The notes: generated from the letters alone by a model not told the origin. A DNA stretch of 64,000 nucleotides from Polluticoccus soli (GCF_029269745.1 NZ_JARJHT010000001.1:1054001-1118000); one strand, 5' to 3'; numbered from the stretch's first letter, positions 18,066 through 29,065 are shown. Program-made: numbers and translations.

Positions 18066-19646
18066 TTAGTTTTTGAACTGAGGGATCAGGTCTTGTGCCA
18101 TTTTCACCATCTTGTTCAGACCGTCTTCAGGCAGGTTACCTTTCTTGAATTCAGCCAGCAGTTCAGGCATTTTCAGTTCCATGTCGCGGATGAATGCGTC
18201 TTCAAACGCCCTCATGTTCTTAACAGGCACTTCACGCACCAGGTTGTTAGTACCCAGGTAGATAATAGCAACTTGTTTTTCTACGCTGAACGGAGTGTAC
18301 TGAGGTTGTTTCAGGATCTCCACGTTACGGCTACCTTTATCCAGTACTACTTTCGTAGCAGCATCCAGGTCACCACCGAATTTAGAGAACGCTTCCATTT
18401 CGCGGTAAAGAGCCTGGTCAAGCTTCAGCGTACCAGCTACTTTCTTCATCGATTTGATCTGAGCGCTACCACCCACACGGCTTACCGAGATACCTACGTT
18501 GATCGCAGGGCGGATACCGGCGTTGAACAGGTTCGACTCAAGGAAGATCTGACCATCAGTGATCGAGATAACGTTTGTAGGGATGTATGCAGATACGTCA
18601 CCAGCTTGCGTTTCGATGATCGGAAGGGCTGTCAGAGAACCACCACCTTTTACTAGGTGTTTGATGCTTTCCGGCAGGTCGTTCATGTTCTTAGCGATGT
18701 CATCGTTGTTGATAACTTTCGCAGCGCGCTCCAGCAGACGGCTGTGCAGGTAGAATACGTCACCAGGGTAAGCTTCGCGGCCCGGAGGACGACGCAGCAG
18801 CAGAGATACCTCGCGGTAAGCCACAGCTTGCTTAGACAGATCATCGTATACAACCAGTGCAGGACGTCCTGTATCGCGGTAGAACTCACCGATAGCAGCA
18901 CCAGCGAACGGAGCGAAGAACTGCAGCGGAGCTGGTTCTGACGCAGAAGCCGCTACGATGGTAGTGTAAGCCATAGCGCCATGCTCTTCCAGTGTTTTCA
19001 TAACACCGGCGATAGTAGATGCTTTCTGGCCGATCGCTACGTATATGCAATAAACAGGTTTACCTGCTGCGTAAAATTCTTTTTGGTTGATGATGGTATC
19101 GATACAGATGGCAGTTTTACCAGTCTGACGGTCACCGATAACCAGCTCACGTTGACCACGACCTACAGGGATCATCGCATCGATAGCTTTAACACCTGTC
19201 TGCAGCGGTTCTTTTACCGGCTCACGGAAGATAACGCCCGGCGCTTTACGCTCCAGTGGCATTTCATACAGGTCACCTTTCAGCGGACCTTTACCATCGA
19301 TAGGCTCACCCAGTGTATTTACTACACGGCCGGCCATACCTTCACCTACTTTAATAGAGGCGATCTTACCGGTACGTTTTACCTGAGCACCTTCTTTAAT
19401 GTCGGTATACTCACCCATCATTACCACACCCACGTTATCCTCTTCAAGGTTCAGGGCGATGGCTTTAACGCCGTTCTCAAATTCAACCAGTTCACCCTGG
19501 CGCACGCCATTCAGGCCATATACGCGGGCGATACCATCACCTACCTGAAGTACGGTACCTACTTCTTCCAGGTTGGCAGAAGCGTTGAAGTTGGTTAACT
19601 GCTGGCGAAGTATCGCCGATATTTCATCCGGTTTAATCTCAACCAT
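18066..19646 (-). CDS. atpA: F-type ATP synthase alpha subunit
   Basis: A 526-residue F1 alpha subunit. The P-loop GDRQTGKT lies near residues 173-180, preceded by [17 protein letters not shown]. The [45 protein letters not shown] segment is diagnostic. It carries the non-catalytic nucleotide sites of F1. It is the last gene of this operon and is followed at once by a strong terminator; the usual next gene, atpG, is absent. The gap to atpH is 38 bases. Confidence 0.98.
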   Translation of the reverse strand: MVEIKPDEISAILRQQLTNFNASANLEEVGTVLQVGDGIARVYGLNGVRQGELVEFENGVKAIALNLEEDNVGVVMMGEYTDIKEGAQVKRTGKIASIKVGEGMAGRVVNTLGEPIDGKGPLKGDLYEMPLERKAPGVIFREPVKEPLQTGVKAIDAMIPVGRGQRELVIGDRQTGKTAICIDTIINQKEFYAAGKPVYCIYVAIGQKASTIAGVMKTLEEHGAMAYTTIVAASASEPAPLQFFAPFAGAAIGEFYRDTGRPALVVYDDLSKQAVAYREVSLLLRRPPGREAYPGDVFYLHSRLLERAAKVINNDDIAKNMNDLPESIKHLVKGGGSLTALPIIETQAGDVSAYIPTNVISITDGQIFLESNLFNAGIRPAINVGISVSRVGGSAQIKSMKKVAGTLKLDQALYREMEAFSKFGGDLDAATKVVLDKGSRNVEILKQPQYTPFSVEKQVAIIYLGTNNLVREVPVKNMRAFEDAFIRDMELKMPELLAEFKKGNLPEDGLNKMVKMAQDLIPQFKN

Positions 19647-19684
19647 GATTTATTGATTTATAATTCAAAAAGTTGTTTCTAAAA

Positions 19685-20251
19685 TTAATTACCCAGTTCG
19701 CTAACGTATATGTTCTTCAGGAACTGCGCTTTTACATCATTCAGGTCGCGGCGAATGCTGGCGTCAACCAGGTTATCACCTACCTGCAGTACAAACCCGC
19801 CTATCAGCTCCGGTTTGATCTCTTCTTTCAGTTCGATCTTGGCACCTGGCATACCGGCTTCTACTTTGGCGCGGATAGCTTGCTTCACGCTATCGCTGAG
19901 CGGCATAGCTGAAGACAGCTTAACGGTTTTGATGTTTTTCATCTCCTTGTACTGGCTGATGAAAGCATCCGCAATTTCAGGCAGATTGCCTTCGCGGCCT
20001 TTGTTCACCAGCAGGGCGATGAAGGCCTTGCTCAGTGCACTGAGACGTTCGCCGATAACAGCATTGATGATCGTTTGCTTTTTGTCAGCTTTTATGATCG
20101 GGCTGCGCAGCATGTTGGCAAAGTCGCGGCTCTGGTGACTAACAGCTGACAGCAACTGTACATCCGCCAAAGTTGTCTCTAACTGGTTTTGCTCAATGGC
20201 AAGGTCCAGCAGCGATTTTGCATAACGTGACGCGAGACGTGGATTTTGCAT
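19685..20251 (-). CDS. atpH: F-type ATP synthase delta subunit
   Basis: A 188-residue F1 delta (OSCP-like) subunit that ties F1 to the peripheral stalk. It begins MQNPRLASRYAKSLLDLAIEQNQLE, the typical RYAKAL-type N-terminal helix, and ends with the conserved region IKPELIGGFVLQVGDNLVDASIRRDLNDVKAQFL. It lies between atpF and atpA, as expected. Confidence 0.95.
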   Translation of the reverse strand: MQNPRLASRYAKSLLDLAIEQNQLETTLADVQLLSAVSHQSRDFANMLRSPIIKADKKQTIINAVIGERLSALSKAFIALLVNKGREGNLPEIADAFISQYKEMKNIKTVKLSSAMPLSDSVKQAIRAKVEAGMPGAKIELKEEIKPELIGGFVLQVGDNLVDASIRRDLNDVKAQFLKNIYVSELGN

Positions 20252-20285
20252 AGTATCTATTTAATACCTGTCGTTAAGGCAGGAA

Positions 20286-20780
20286 TTAGTTCAGTTTAAT
20301 TTCTTCAGCCAGCAATTTAGCATAGTCGTTTTGCGCGTCGGCACCAGCCAGTTGTTTGCGCAGTACTTTCTCAGCTACTTCTACAGCCAGGTTGCCTATC
20401 TCGTTCTTAACTTCAGTAAGAGCGGCCATTTTCTGCTGCTGAATTTGTTGTGATGCGTCGGCCATCATTTTATCAGTGATAGCTTTAGTATCTTCTTTTG
20501 CTTTGCCTATGATGCGCTCGTATTCGTCTTTAGCTTCTTTCAGGATCTGAGAGCGTTTTTCACGAGCATCAGCCATGATCTTTTCGTTCTCAGCTTGCAT
20601 CTGGCCCATTTCTTTCTTCAGGCGTTCAGCAGAAGCGATAGAATCAGCGATGCCTGTTTCGCGCTCGCTCAGTGCATTCAGGATGGGTTTCCATGCAAAC
20701 TTGCGCAGGATGAAAAACACAGCAAGAAACGCGATCAGCGTCCAGACAAATAAGCCTAATTCGGGAGTAAGCAAATCCAT
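20286..20780 (-). CDS. atpF: F-type ATP synthase b subunit
   Basis: A 164-residue b subunit forming the peripheral stalk. One N-terminal membrane helix (PELGLFVWTLIAFLAVFFILRKFAW) is followed by a long charged coiled coil (SERETGIADSIASAERLKKEMGQMQAENEKIMADAREKRSQILKEAKDEYERIIGKAKED). It follows atpE, but a terminator-like hairpin with nine U residues lies in the 103-base gap between them. Confidence 0.95.
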   Translation of the reverse strand: MDLLTPELGLFVWTLIAFLAVFFILRKFAWKPILNALSERETGIADSIASAERLKKEMGQMQAENEKIMADAREKRSQILKEAKDEYERIIGKAKEDTKAITDKMMADASQQIQQQKMAALTEVKNEIGNLAVEVAEKVLRKQLAGADAQNDYAKLLAEEIKLN

Positions 20781-20826
20781 AATTATCTATTTATAGTATT
20801 GTTTTCGTTTGTTGTTTCTTCTCATC

Positions 20827-20872
20827 AAAAAAAAATAACTGCGCCCATCGCCCTGTGCTTTGGGCGCAGTTA
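20827..20872 (-). terminator. Internal terminator/attenuator between atpE and atpF
   Basis: Perfect 12-bp stem TAACTGCGCCCA / TGGGCGCAGTTA (20836-20847 with 20861-20872) with a 13-base loop, followed on the minus strand by nine consecutive T (20827-20835). It has every mark of an intrinsic terminator yet lies inside the operon. Partial termination would raise the dose of the multi-copy c subunit over downstream subunits. Confidence 0.75.
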
Positions 20873-20883
20873 AAAAGTTGTAC

Positions 20884-22340
<1,457 letters not shown>

Positions 22341-22362
22341 TACGCAGCCCTGAAATTTTGCG

Positions 22363-22370
22363 CAAAGATA
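22363..22370 (-). promoter_or_regulatory. -7 box (TATCTTTG) of atpBEFHA
   Basis: Exact TAnnTTTG match 22 bases upstream of the atpB ATG. Confidence 0.6.
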
Positions 22371-22506
22371 CTAGTTTTCGGTCAAGAAAAAAGTGTGATA
22401 ATCTTTTTTATAGCAGACAGTTTAAAAGCACTTAATACATTATTTATTTTACACATATTGTTTGACATTCAGCACTTAGTAATTTGCGGCCGAATTCAGT
22501 TTTTTC

Positions 22507-23685
22507 ATGAATAAATGGCAAACCGTTAAAGGTTACCTCCTTCAGCACCGGGTCATCCTATTTATATATGTAGCAGTTACGGTCATCGCCAGCGTGCACC
22601 TGTACTCGCTGGGCAATTCCCACGAATTTGCAGGCAGGCTCTATACCGAATACAATAACTACGTCATTTTCAAGCAGTCGTTCTTCCACCTGCTCAATGG
22701 TAAGGATCTATATGCCTGGCATCTAGACGACCAGTGGGACCTTTTTAAATACAGCCCTGCTTTCGCCCTTTGTATGGGTTTGCTGGCCTGGATGCCCGAT
22801 GTGATTGGCCTTGTGTTCTGGAACCTGGCCAATGCACTGGCCGTCTATGTGACTATCAGGATGCTGCCTTTCGACAAGAAAAAGACCAGCCTCCTGCTGT
22901 GGTTTATCTTGCTGGAACTGCTCACCTCGCTGCAAAGCGCCCAGAGTAACGGCCTGATGGCTGCCTGCATGATCGGCGCTGTTGCCTTAATGGAACGTCG
23001 TAAGCCTTTCTGGGCCACCTTCCTGATCATGGCGGCTACTTTTATTAAGGTATATGGTATTATCGGGCTGGCTATTTTTCTGTTTTACCCGGATAAGATC
23101 AAGTTCATATTATATACGGCCTTCTGGACTGTGGTCATGTTCTTTATACCCCTTGTGGTGCTGACACCAGCGGGATTAATGGTCCAATACCAAAGCTGGG
23201 TCGACATGATGGCGCACGACCAGTCCGTATCCTACGGTTTTTCTGTCATGGGCTGGCTGCACAGCTGGTTTGGCCTGTCGGGAGCCAAAAACGTCGTGAC
23301 ACTCCTTGGGATTTTCCTGTTCTTTCTACCGTTAGTGCGGGTTAAGCAATATGGGAACCAGGTCTTCAGGCTATTGTTCCTTGCATTTATGCTCATCTGG
23401 GTTATTATATTCAACCACAAGGCTGAGTCATCTACCTTTATTATAGCTGTATCCGGCGTGGGCATCTGGTATTTTGCCGGTGAACCTGTAACCTGGAAAA
23501 AGGTGCTACTCTGGGTGGTTTTCATCTTTACCTGCCTCTCACCCACCGATCTTTTCCCAGCCCCGGTAAGACAGAATATCCTGGTTCCCTATGTGGCAAA
23601 AGTGGTGCCGTGCATCGCGGTTTGGCTACTGGTTTGTTACGAGCTTATGACAATGAAGCGAACTACGCATGTCACACACCAGTAA
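22507..23685 (+). CDS. GT87-like (DUF2029) membrane glycosyltransferase
   Basis: A 392-residue polytopic membrane protein. It begins with one helix (VILFIYVAVTVIASVHLYSL), a short luminal segment with YTEYNNYVIFKQSFFHLLNGKDLYAWH and WDLFKYSP, then eight or so further helices with the conserved LQSAQSNGLMAACMIGAVAL and ATFIKVYGIIGLAIFL. This pattern matches GT87, a family of polyprenyl-phosphate-sugar-dependent mannosyl/arabinosyltransferases. The sugar and acceptor are unknown. It is divergent from atpB and stands alone. Confidence 0.82.
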   Translation: MNKWQTVKGYLLQHRVILFIYVAVTVIASVHLYSLGNSHEFAGRLYTEYNNYVIFKQSFFHLLNGKDLYAWHLDDQWDLFKYSPAFALCMGLLAWMPDVIGLVFWNLANALAVYVTIRMLPFDKKKTSLLLWFILLELLTSLQSAQSNGLMAACMIGAVALMERRKPFWATFLIMAATFIKVYGIIGLAIFLFYPDKIKFILYTAFWTVVMFFIPLVVLTPAGLMVQYQSWVDMMAHDQSVSYGFSVMGWLHSWFGLSGAKNVVTLLGIFLFFLPLVRVKQYGNQVFRLLFLAFMLIWVIIFNHKAESSTFIIAVSGVGIWYFAGEPVTWKKVLLWVVFIFTCLSPTDLFPAPVRQNILVPYVAKVVPCIAVWLLVCYELMTMKRTTHVTHQ

Positions 23686-23785
23686 TACATTATCTTTTTA
23701 CACATGATGATGTAAATCAGCCTCTCCGGGCCCAAAAAACATAACAATTCCGTAAAAAATAACTCGCTGAAAAGCTTTTATATAG

Positions 23786-23793
23786 TATTTTTG
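23786..23793 (+). promoter_or_regulatory. -7 box (TATTTTTG) of pckA
   Basis: Exact TAnnTTTG match 38 bases before the pckA ATG. Confidence 0.6.
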
Positions 23794-23830
23794 CCCTCTC
23801 TTTAAAATCTTATATTCTAAAAGAAATTCT

Positions 23831-25447
23831 ATGCAGGAATTTGGTAAGAAAAACCCATCAGCTAATCTGGCTGATCTGGGTCTGAATGTTGGAATTGCTC
23901 ACTGGAACCTTTCTCCCGAAGAACTGGTACAAAAAACCTTAGATCTTGGCCAGGGCACTTTGAATGATACCGGCGCCCTCTGCGTAAGCACTGGTAAATT
24001 CACAGGCCGTTCTCCTAAAGACAAGTTCACAGTGAAGGATGCAAACACTGAAAAAAGTGTTGATTGGGGTGATGTGAACATTCCTTTTTCTTCTGAAGCT
24101 TTCGACAAATTATACGACAAAGTTTGCGCTTATTTCAGCAACAAAGAAGTTTGGGTACGCGATGCTTATGCTTGCGCTGATCCTAAATTCCGCCTGAACC
24201 TGCGCGTGGTAAACGAAACACCATGGGCTAACCTGTTCTGTAACGACCTGTTCCTGCGTCCTACAGCTCAAGAGGTAGAGTCTCAAAATCCTGAGTGGCT
24301 GATCCTGCAGGCTCCTGGCTTCCAGGCTGATCCTGCTGTTGACGGTACACGCCAGGCTAACTTTACTATCGTAAACTTCACTCGTAAGATCATCCTGATC
24401 GGCGGTTCTGCTTACACCGGCGAAATGAAGAAAGGTATCTTTGGCGTACTGAACTATGTGCTTCCACACGAGCACAAAGTACTGAGCATGCACTGCTCTG
24501 CTAACGAAGGTAAAGATGGCGATGTAGCGCTGTTCTTCGGCCTGTCTGGTACAGGTAAAACTACCCTGAGCGCTGATCCTAACCGCGCACTGATCGGTGA
24601 CGATGAGCATGGCTGGGCTGATGGTTCTGTATTCAACTTCGAAGGTGGTTGCTATGCAAAAGTTATCGACCTGAGCGCTGAAAAAGAGCCTCAGATATAC
24701 GCTGCTATCAAACCAAATGCTATCCTCGAGAACATCAAGTTCGTAGGCGATACAAAAACTGTAGATTATGCTGACGGTAGCATCACTGAGAACACTCGTG
24801 CTGCTTACCCGATCTACCACATACCAAACGCGAAAGAACCTTCTTTCGGTGGCGATCCTAAAAACATCTTCTTCCTGACCTGCGATGCCTTCGGTATCCT
24901 GCCTCCAATCAGCAAGCTGACAAAGGCACAGGCTATGTACCACTTCATCAGCGGTTATACTGCAAAAGTTGCCGGTACTGAAGTTGGTGTTACTGAACCT
25001 CAAACAACTTTCTCTGCATGCTTTGGCCGCGTGTTCCTGCCGCTGCACCCAACTAAGTATGCTGAGCTGCTGGGTAAAAAACTGGAAGAGCAACCAAACG
25101 TAAACGTATGGCTGATCAACACAGGCTGGAGCGGTGGTTCTTACGGTGTAGGTAGCCGTATGAGCCTGAAATACACTCGCGCTATGATCACTGCAGCGAT
25201 GAACGGCGAACTGAACAACGTACAATACGAAGCACACCCTGTGTTCGGTGTATTGACTCCGCAGTCTTGCCCTAACGTTCCTGCTGAGATCCTGAACCCA
25301 CGCGACACATGGGCTGACAAAGAAGCTTACGATAAGAAAGCTAACGAGCTGGCTCAGTTGTTCGTGAAGAACTTCGATAAATATGCTGCACAAGCTAACG
25401 AAGAGATCCGCTCTGCTGCTCCTACAGTAATGGTAGGCGCTGAGTAA
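23831..25447 (+). CDS. pckA: Phosphoenolpyruvate carboxykinase (ATP)
   Basis: A 538-residue enzyme, the normal length for ATP-type PEP carboxykinase. Motifs include FTGRSPKDKFTV near residue 60, the kinase-1a P-loop FGLSGTGKTTL near residues 236-246, and the metal-binding ALIGDDEHGW shortly after. It converts oxaloacetate and ATP to PEP, CO2 and ADP, linking the TCA cycle to gluconeogenesis. Codon choice looks more biased than in neighbouring genes (repeated CTG, GCT, GGT, AAC), which fits high expression. It has its own promoter box and terminator. Confidence 0.98.
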   Translation: MQEFGKKNPSANLADLGLNVGIAHWNLSPEELVQKTLDLGQGTLNDTGALCVSTGKFTGRSPKDKFTVKDANTEKSVDWGDVNIPFSSEAFDKLYDKVCAYFSNKEVWVRDAYACADPKFRLNLRVVNETPWANLFCNDLFLRPTAQEVESQNPEWLILQAPGFQADPAVDGTRQANFTIVNFTRKIILIGGSAYTGEMKKGIFGVLNYVLPHEHKVLSMHCSANEGKDGDVALFFGLSGTGKTTLSADPNRALIGDDEHGWADGSVFNFEGGCYAKVIDLSAEKEPQIYAAIKPNAILENIKFVGDTKTVDYADGSITENTRAAYPIYHIPNAKEPSFGGDPKNIFFLTCDAFGILPPISKLTKAQAMYHFISGYTAKVAGTEVGVTEPQTTFSACFGRVFLPLHPTKYAELLGKKLEEQPNVNVWLINTGWSGGSYGVGSRMSLKYTRAMITAAMNGELNNVQYEAHPVFGVLTPQSCPNVPAEILNPRDTWADKEAYDKKANELAQLFVKNFDKYAAQANEEIRSAAPTVMVGAE

Positions 25448-25475
25448 TCGTCAGAAACGACATAAATATTACAAT

Positions 25476-25504
25476 AAAAAGCCCGGCTTATTGCCGGGCT
25501 TTTT
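25476..25504 (+). terminator. pckA terminator
   Basis: GC-rich stem GCCCGGC / GCCGGGC (25481-25487 with 25493-25499) flanked by A5 and T5, loop TTATT. Confidence 0.9.
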
Positions 25505-25535
25505 CTATTTTGTAGAAACCACTAAAACCTTCATT

Positions 25536-26435
25536 ATGTATAGTAAACTCTGCTCTGCTATTTTTCTGTCGTTTATTGCCTTGCTCAACACGCCTGTTTC
25601 ATTGGCACAATGTAATCCAACTAGTTTGCTATCTGCAACTACAGTCCCACCGGGAACAGGTGCTCAGCTAAGCTGGTCCGCTATAGCAGGGGCAACCTCT
25701 TACCAGGTATTTATCGCACCTAAACCTGCGACATTGCCTCCACCTTCAAGCGCGGGAACACTCGCTTACACCAATGGCTTCTATGCCGGATCACTTACAC
25801 CGCATACCACCTACGATGTTTGCATTCGTACTGTATGTAGCAGCGGGGTCTCTACATGGTACTGCGACACTTTTAGAACTGAGCCCACACTACCCTGCTA
25901 TGACCCAACCTCCGTGAGTGCTTATACAAGCGGCCCACACGGCATTGCGGCCTCCTGGAGCCTGGGAAGCTTTTCCGACTCGTCTGAGTACAAAGTTGTA
26001 CTATGGCCCGACAAACCCGGTTCAAGCGCTACTGGCACACCAACCAATAAAACTGCTGTTGCGGTGTACGGTGTTCCATCTCTTGCCACTCATAATTTCT
26101 GCGTCAGGAGTATATGCGACTTCGCCACCACCCCATATTCTAACTGGGTATGCGATACGACGTCCACGTCCAGGGTATTGGCAGTATCGGAAATCGATAA
26201 CGACGCGATAAATATCTACCCCAATCCCACAACTAACAAGATCTATATAGAAGCAGGACAGGATGCCATCAATGAAATATCACTCGCAGACCCTTATGGC
26301 AAGGTGCTGCTACACTCTTCTCTGCACGCCAAAGAGCGCAAAGAGATTGATCTGGCACCCTATGCCCGTGGCGTATACTTACTGACATACGAAACTCCCA
26401 ACGGAACAATAAGCCGCAAGATTCAAAAACTATAG
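25536..26435 (+). CDS. Fibronectin type III protein with T9SS type A sorting domain
   Basis: About 299 residues from the ATG at 25536, which gives the signal peptide MYSKLCSAIFLSFIALLNTPVSLAQ. Two fibronectin-III-like modules follow (about residues 28-110 and 115-205), each with Cys pairs and a TYDVCIRTVC / HNFCVRSIC strand. The C-terminal 75 residues are a T9SS sorting domain: INIYPNPTTNKIYIEA, then a beta-sandwich ending GVYLLTYETPNGTISRKIQKL. The protein should be exported by the type IX system and either released or attached to the surface. No enzymatic domain is visible, so an adhesive or structural role is likely. Confidence 0.85.
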   Translation: MYSKLCSAIFLSFIALLNTPVSLAQCNPTSLLSATTVPPGTGAQLSWSAIAGATSYQVFIAPKPATLPPPSSAGTLAYTNGFYAGSLTPHTTYDVCIRTVCSSGVSTWYCDTFRTEPTLPCYDPTSVSAYTSGPHGIAASWSLGSFSDSSEYKVVLWPDKPGSSATGTPTNKTAVAVYGVPSLATHNFCVRSICDFATTPYSNWVCDTTSTSRVLAVSEIDNDAINIYPNPTTNKIYIEAGQDAINEISLADPYGKVLLHSSLHAKERKEIDLAPYARGVYLLTYETPNGTISRKIQKL

Positions 26436-27509
26436 CTACACATCCCGCGTAAGAGAGAGTCCTTTTAGCTCCTTTATGCGAGTAGCTTCTACCTCTGTTT
26501 TATACTTTTCAACCGCCGTCTTCATTCTATGATACAGGCGGCCCTTTAATGCATCGGGCGCCAGCACGGTCATGCCCTCACCAAAGCCCAAAATCTCTTT
26601 CTCTAGCTCATAGTTGAGTTGCACCTTCAATCTGATAACGATACCATCCTCGTTTTGCTCTATAACAGTTTGCGATTGGTGCAGCGGTTTGGTTTCTACA
26701 TAGGGCGCGTTATCCCGGTTCACCTGTATCAATACTTCCTTTGTACGCATATTCGGCGATACGGTCACGCCTATAATATCCTTGTAGTAAACATCCGGGG
26801 TCAGTCCATTACTATCTACATACTCCACGCCCTCCTCCGGCTGCACGGATAAAATACGATCAAGCGCCAGGGTAAGTGGGTAATTTCTTTTTTCGTTCTT
26901 CGTGCCTACAGCAAACCACCTGTTCTTAAATTCTTTCAACCACCAGATGTGAAATGGGAAGCCAGATGCCTGATGTGCCGTGAATGACTGGTAAGTAATG
27001 CGCAGCGGCTTTTTGTTGATGACCGCATTGTATAACACGTCGAGATATTCCAATCCGCGTAGCTGCTCATTCTTTTCAAAGTCTATAACCGGTTGAATAT
27101 TGTTTGATGTCGCATACGCGTGATCTTCCAGTTTATTCACCACTTCGCCGAGATTAGCAAAATGCGAGAAGCCTTTGAACTGCTTCAACACTTCAATGGC
27201 TTCATTCATCCTGCCAAGGTCTTGCTCGCTGATAGGTATCTGCGTGATACTATAGTTGGGATCGTCGTAGGTGTAATACTTCTTGTCTATGATAATGATT
27301 GGTGCATTGTATCCCAGCTTATCGCTGCGCATCATCTGTATATCTGCTTGTATCGTACGCCGGCTGATACCCTTAGCGATGCCCTCATATTCATACAATG
27401 CATCCGACACCTCTTCTATCAGTTTCTCCAGCGTCCATTTCCTCAGCCTGTTGCGCAAACATTTATCTATGGTCTTATAGCGTATGAGCGCATTGCGGTT
27501 TACAGGCAT
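26436..27509 (-). CDS. WYL-domain transcriptional regulator divergent from rtcB
   Basis: A 357-residue regulator. The N-terminus contains a winged-helix region (ALIRYKTIDKCLRNRLRKWTLEKLIEEVSDALYEYEG ... SRRTIQADIQMMRSDKLG); the central part (LDVLYNAVINKKPLRITYQSF ... FPFHIWWLKEFKNRWFAVGTKNEKR) is a WYL domain, and a C-terminal WCX-like region follows (KEVLIQVNRDNAPYVETKPLH). WYL domains are ligand sensors, proposed to bind nucleic acids or nucleotides, and control defence and DNA-damage genes in several systems. It is transcribed away from rtcB across a perfect inverted repeat, so it most likely controls rtcB, replacing the sigma-54 activator RtcR found in proteobacteria. Confidence 0.88.
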   Translation of the reverse strand: MPVNRNALIRYKTIDKCLRNRLRKWTLEKLIEEVSDALYEYEGIAKGISRRTIQADIQMMRSDKLGYNAPIIIIDKKYYTYDDPNYSITQIPISEQDLGRMNEAIEVLKQFKGFSHFANLGEVVNKLEDHAYATSNNIQPVIDFEKNEQLRGLEYLDVLYNAVINKKPLRITYQSFTAHQASGFPFHIWWLKEFKNRWFAVGTKNEKRNYPLTLALDRILSVQPEEGVEYVDSNGLTPDVYYKDIIGVTVSPNMRTKEVLIQVNRDNAPYVETKPLHQSQTVIEQNEDGIVIRLKVQLNYELEKEILGFGEGMTVLAPDALKGRLYHRMKTAVEKYKTEVEATRIKELKGLSLTRDV

Positions 27510-27545
27510 CAGGAAAAAATTTTACGAAAATTAGAAAAAAAAATT

Positions 27546-27570
27546 TACTGCGCAAAAAGACTGCGCAGTA
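27546..27570. promoter_or_regulatory. Candidate WYL operator (perfect 9-bp inverted repeat)
   Basis: Arms TACTGCGCA (27546-27554) and TGCGCAGTA (27562-27570) are perfectly complementary, 7 bases apart. The site lies in the 100-bp divergent region, 36 bp from the regulator start and 39 bp from the rtcB start. Just 3' of it, a box ending in ACCTTTG (27575-27583) is close to, but not an exact, TAnnTTTG promoter for rtcB. Operator function is inferred from position and symmetry. Confidence 0.65.
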
Positions 27571-27609
27571 GGGTATAACCTTTGTATCATCAAACAAAAC
27601 ACAACTACT

Positions 27610-29019
27610 ATGGCACGTTTAACCCTTACCGGCAAAGAACTTTTAGCGATAGGCTATCCGCAGTCACCTGCTATTGCAGCTGCAATTACAGTGGGTGAAC
27701 ACTACAAGCTGACCCAAAGAGACGAAGTGTTGGAAATGCTGGGCAAGGTAGCAGCCAACCCTGCCGATTACGCAAATGACGAACAACTGGGACCGGTGGC
27801 CAAGTTGCTGCTGCATCCTGAAAACGATATCATAAAACTGAAAGATGCACTTCCTTATAAAGTATACGGTGGCGAATTCATTGAACAGGGCGCCCGCGAG
27901 CAGATGGAAACAGCTATGAGTCTGCCGGTAGCTGTTGCAGGCGCCCTGATGCCTGACGCACACCACGGCTATGGCCTGCCTATCGGCGGTGTGCTGGCAG
28001 CCGACAATGCTATTATACCATACGGTGTGGGTGTAGATATCGGCTGCCGGATGTGCCTGAGCATTTATGATATACCCGAGTCACATTTCGAGGCAAATCA
28101 AAGTCAGTATAAACGCGAGCTGATAGCACATACAAAATTTGGTGCAGGCAATGGTTTTCATGGGCAGTACAAAGCAGACCATGCCATACTTGAAAATGAA
28201 ACGTTCAAAATGAACGGCTTCCTGAAAAACCTGCACGACAAGGCGTACTCGCAGCTGGGTACATCTGGCGGTGGTAATCACTTCGTGGAATGGGGTATCA
28301 TGGAGCTGCATGGCGATGATAATGAACTCGGCATCAGGAAAGGAAAATACCTGGCACTGTTGTCACACTCCGGTTCACGCGGGCTAGGTGCAACAATAGC
28401 CAACCACTATACTAAGTTGGCGAAAGAGTTGTGCCGCCTGCCAAAAGAAGCAGCACAGCTGGCCTACCTCGGGTTAGATACGGAAGCAGGCATGGAGTAC
28501 TGGCTGGCTATGAACCTTGCAGGAGACTACGCTTCTGCATGTCATGAGATCATACACGAGAAGCTGACGAAAGCGATAGGCGGAAAATTGCTGGCACGTA
28601 TTGAGAACCACCACAACTTCGCCTGGAAGGAGGAATATGAAGGTCGTGAAGTGATCGTGCACCGGAAGGGAGCTACGCCGGCAGGTAAAGGTGTACTAGG
28701 TATCATTCCAGGCTCTATGGCAGCCCCCGGCTACCTGGTGCGTGGTCGCGGTAACCTTGATTCGATCAACTCGGCATCGCACGGTGCGGGCCGGCAGATG
28801 AGTCGTACCAAAGCGCAGCAAACGTTCTCAAAGAAAGAACTGAGCGAGTTGCTGAAAGTGAAGGGCATCACGCTGATAGGCGGCGGATTGGATGAGGCTC
28901 CAGGGGCATATAAGGATATACGCGTGGTAATGGCCGCGCAGACCGACCTGGTAGATATCGTCGCGACGTTCAAACCCAAGATGGTGCGTATGGCCGATGA
29001 CGGTAGCCGCGAAGACTAG
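27610..29019 (+). CDS. rtcB: RtcB-family RNA ligase
   Basis: A 469-residue RtcB. Diagnostic residues are the metal-binding VGVDIGCRMC (Asp 143, Cys 146), the TSGGGNHFVE motif, the LLSHSGSRGLG segment, and NSASHGAGRQMSR, whose His 391 corresponds to the guanylylated active-site His. The enzyme joins 2',3'-cyclic-phosphate or 3'-phosphate RNA ends to 5'-OH ends using GTP and manganese, and can heal tRNAs cut by ribotoxins. No rtcA or archease gene is present. It is followed by a structured non-coding stretch with tRNA-like pieces and then by an SPFH gene, which makes a dedicated RNA-repair locus likely. Confidence 0.95.
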   Translation: MARLTLTGKELLAIGYPQSPAIAAAITVGEHYKLTQRDEVLEMLGKVAANPADYANDEQLGPVAKLLLHPENDIIKLKDALPYKVYGGEFIEQGAREQMETAMSLPVAVAGALMPDAHHGYGLPIGGVLAADNAIIPYGVGVDIGCRMCLSIYDIPESHFEANQSQYKRELIAHTKFGAGNGFHGQYKADHAILENETFKMNGFLKNLHDKAYSQLGTSGGGNHFVEWGIMELHGDDNELGIRKGKYLALLSHSGSRGLGATIANHYTKLAKELCRLPKEAAQLAYLGLDTEAGMEYWLAMNLAGDYASACHEIIHEKLTKAIGGKLLARIENHHNFAWKEEYEGREVIVHRKGATPAGKGVLGIIPGSMAAPGYLVRGRGNLDSINSASHGAGRQMSRTKAQQTFSKKELSELLKVKGITLIGGGLDEAPGAYKDIRVVMAAQTDLVDIVATFKPKMVRMADDGSRED

Positions 29020-29048
29020 AAGACTTATTGTTGATTCAATATAAAAAG

Positions 29049-29064
29049 CTTCCCGCGAGGGAAG
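29049..29064 (+). other. GNRA-capped hairpin downstream of rtcB
   Basis: CTTCCC-GCGA-GGGAAG: a 6-bp stem with a GCGA tetraloop, 29 bases after the rtcB stop. There is no T-run after it, so it is more likely a structural element at the 5' side of the RNA array than a terminator. Confidence 0.6.
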
Positions 29065-29065
29065 A

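Noticed and set aside
24110-25393. Long minus-strand frame (427 codons) opposite pckA
   Set aside because: It is a shadow of the strongly codon-biased pckA gene, Cys-rich and without domain-like content.
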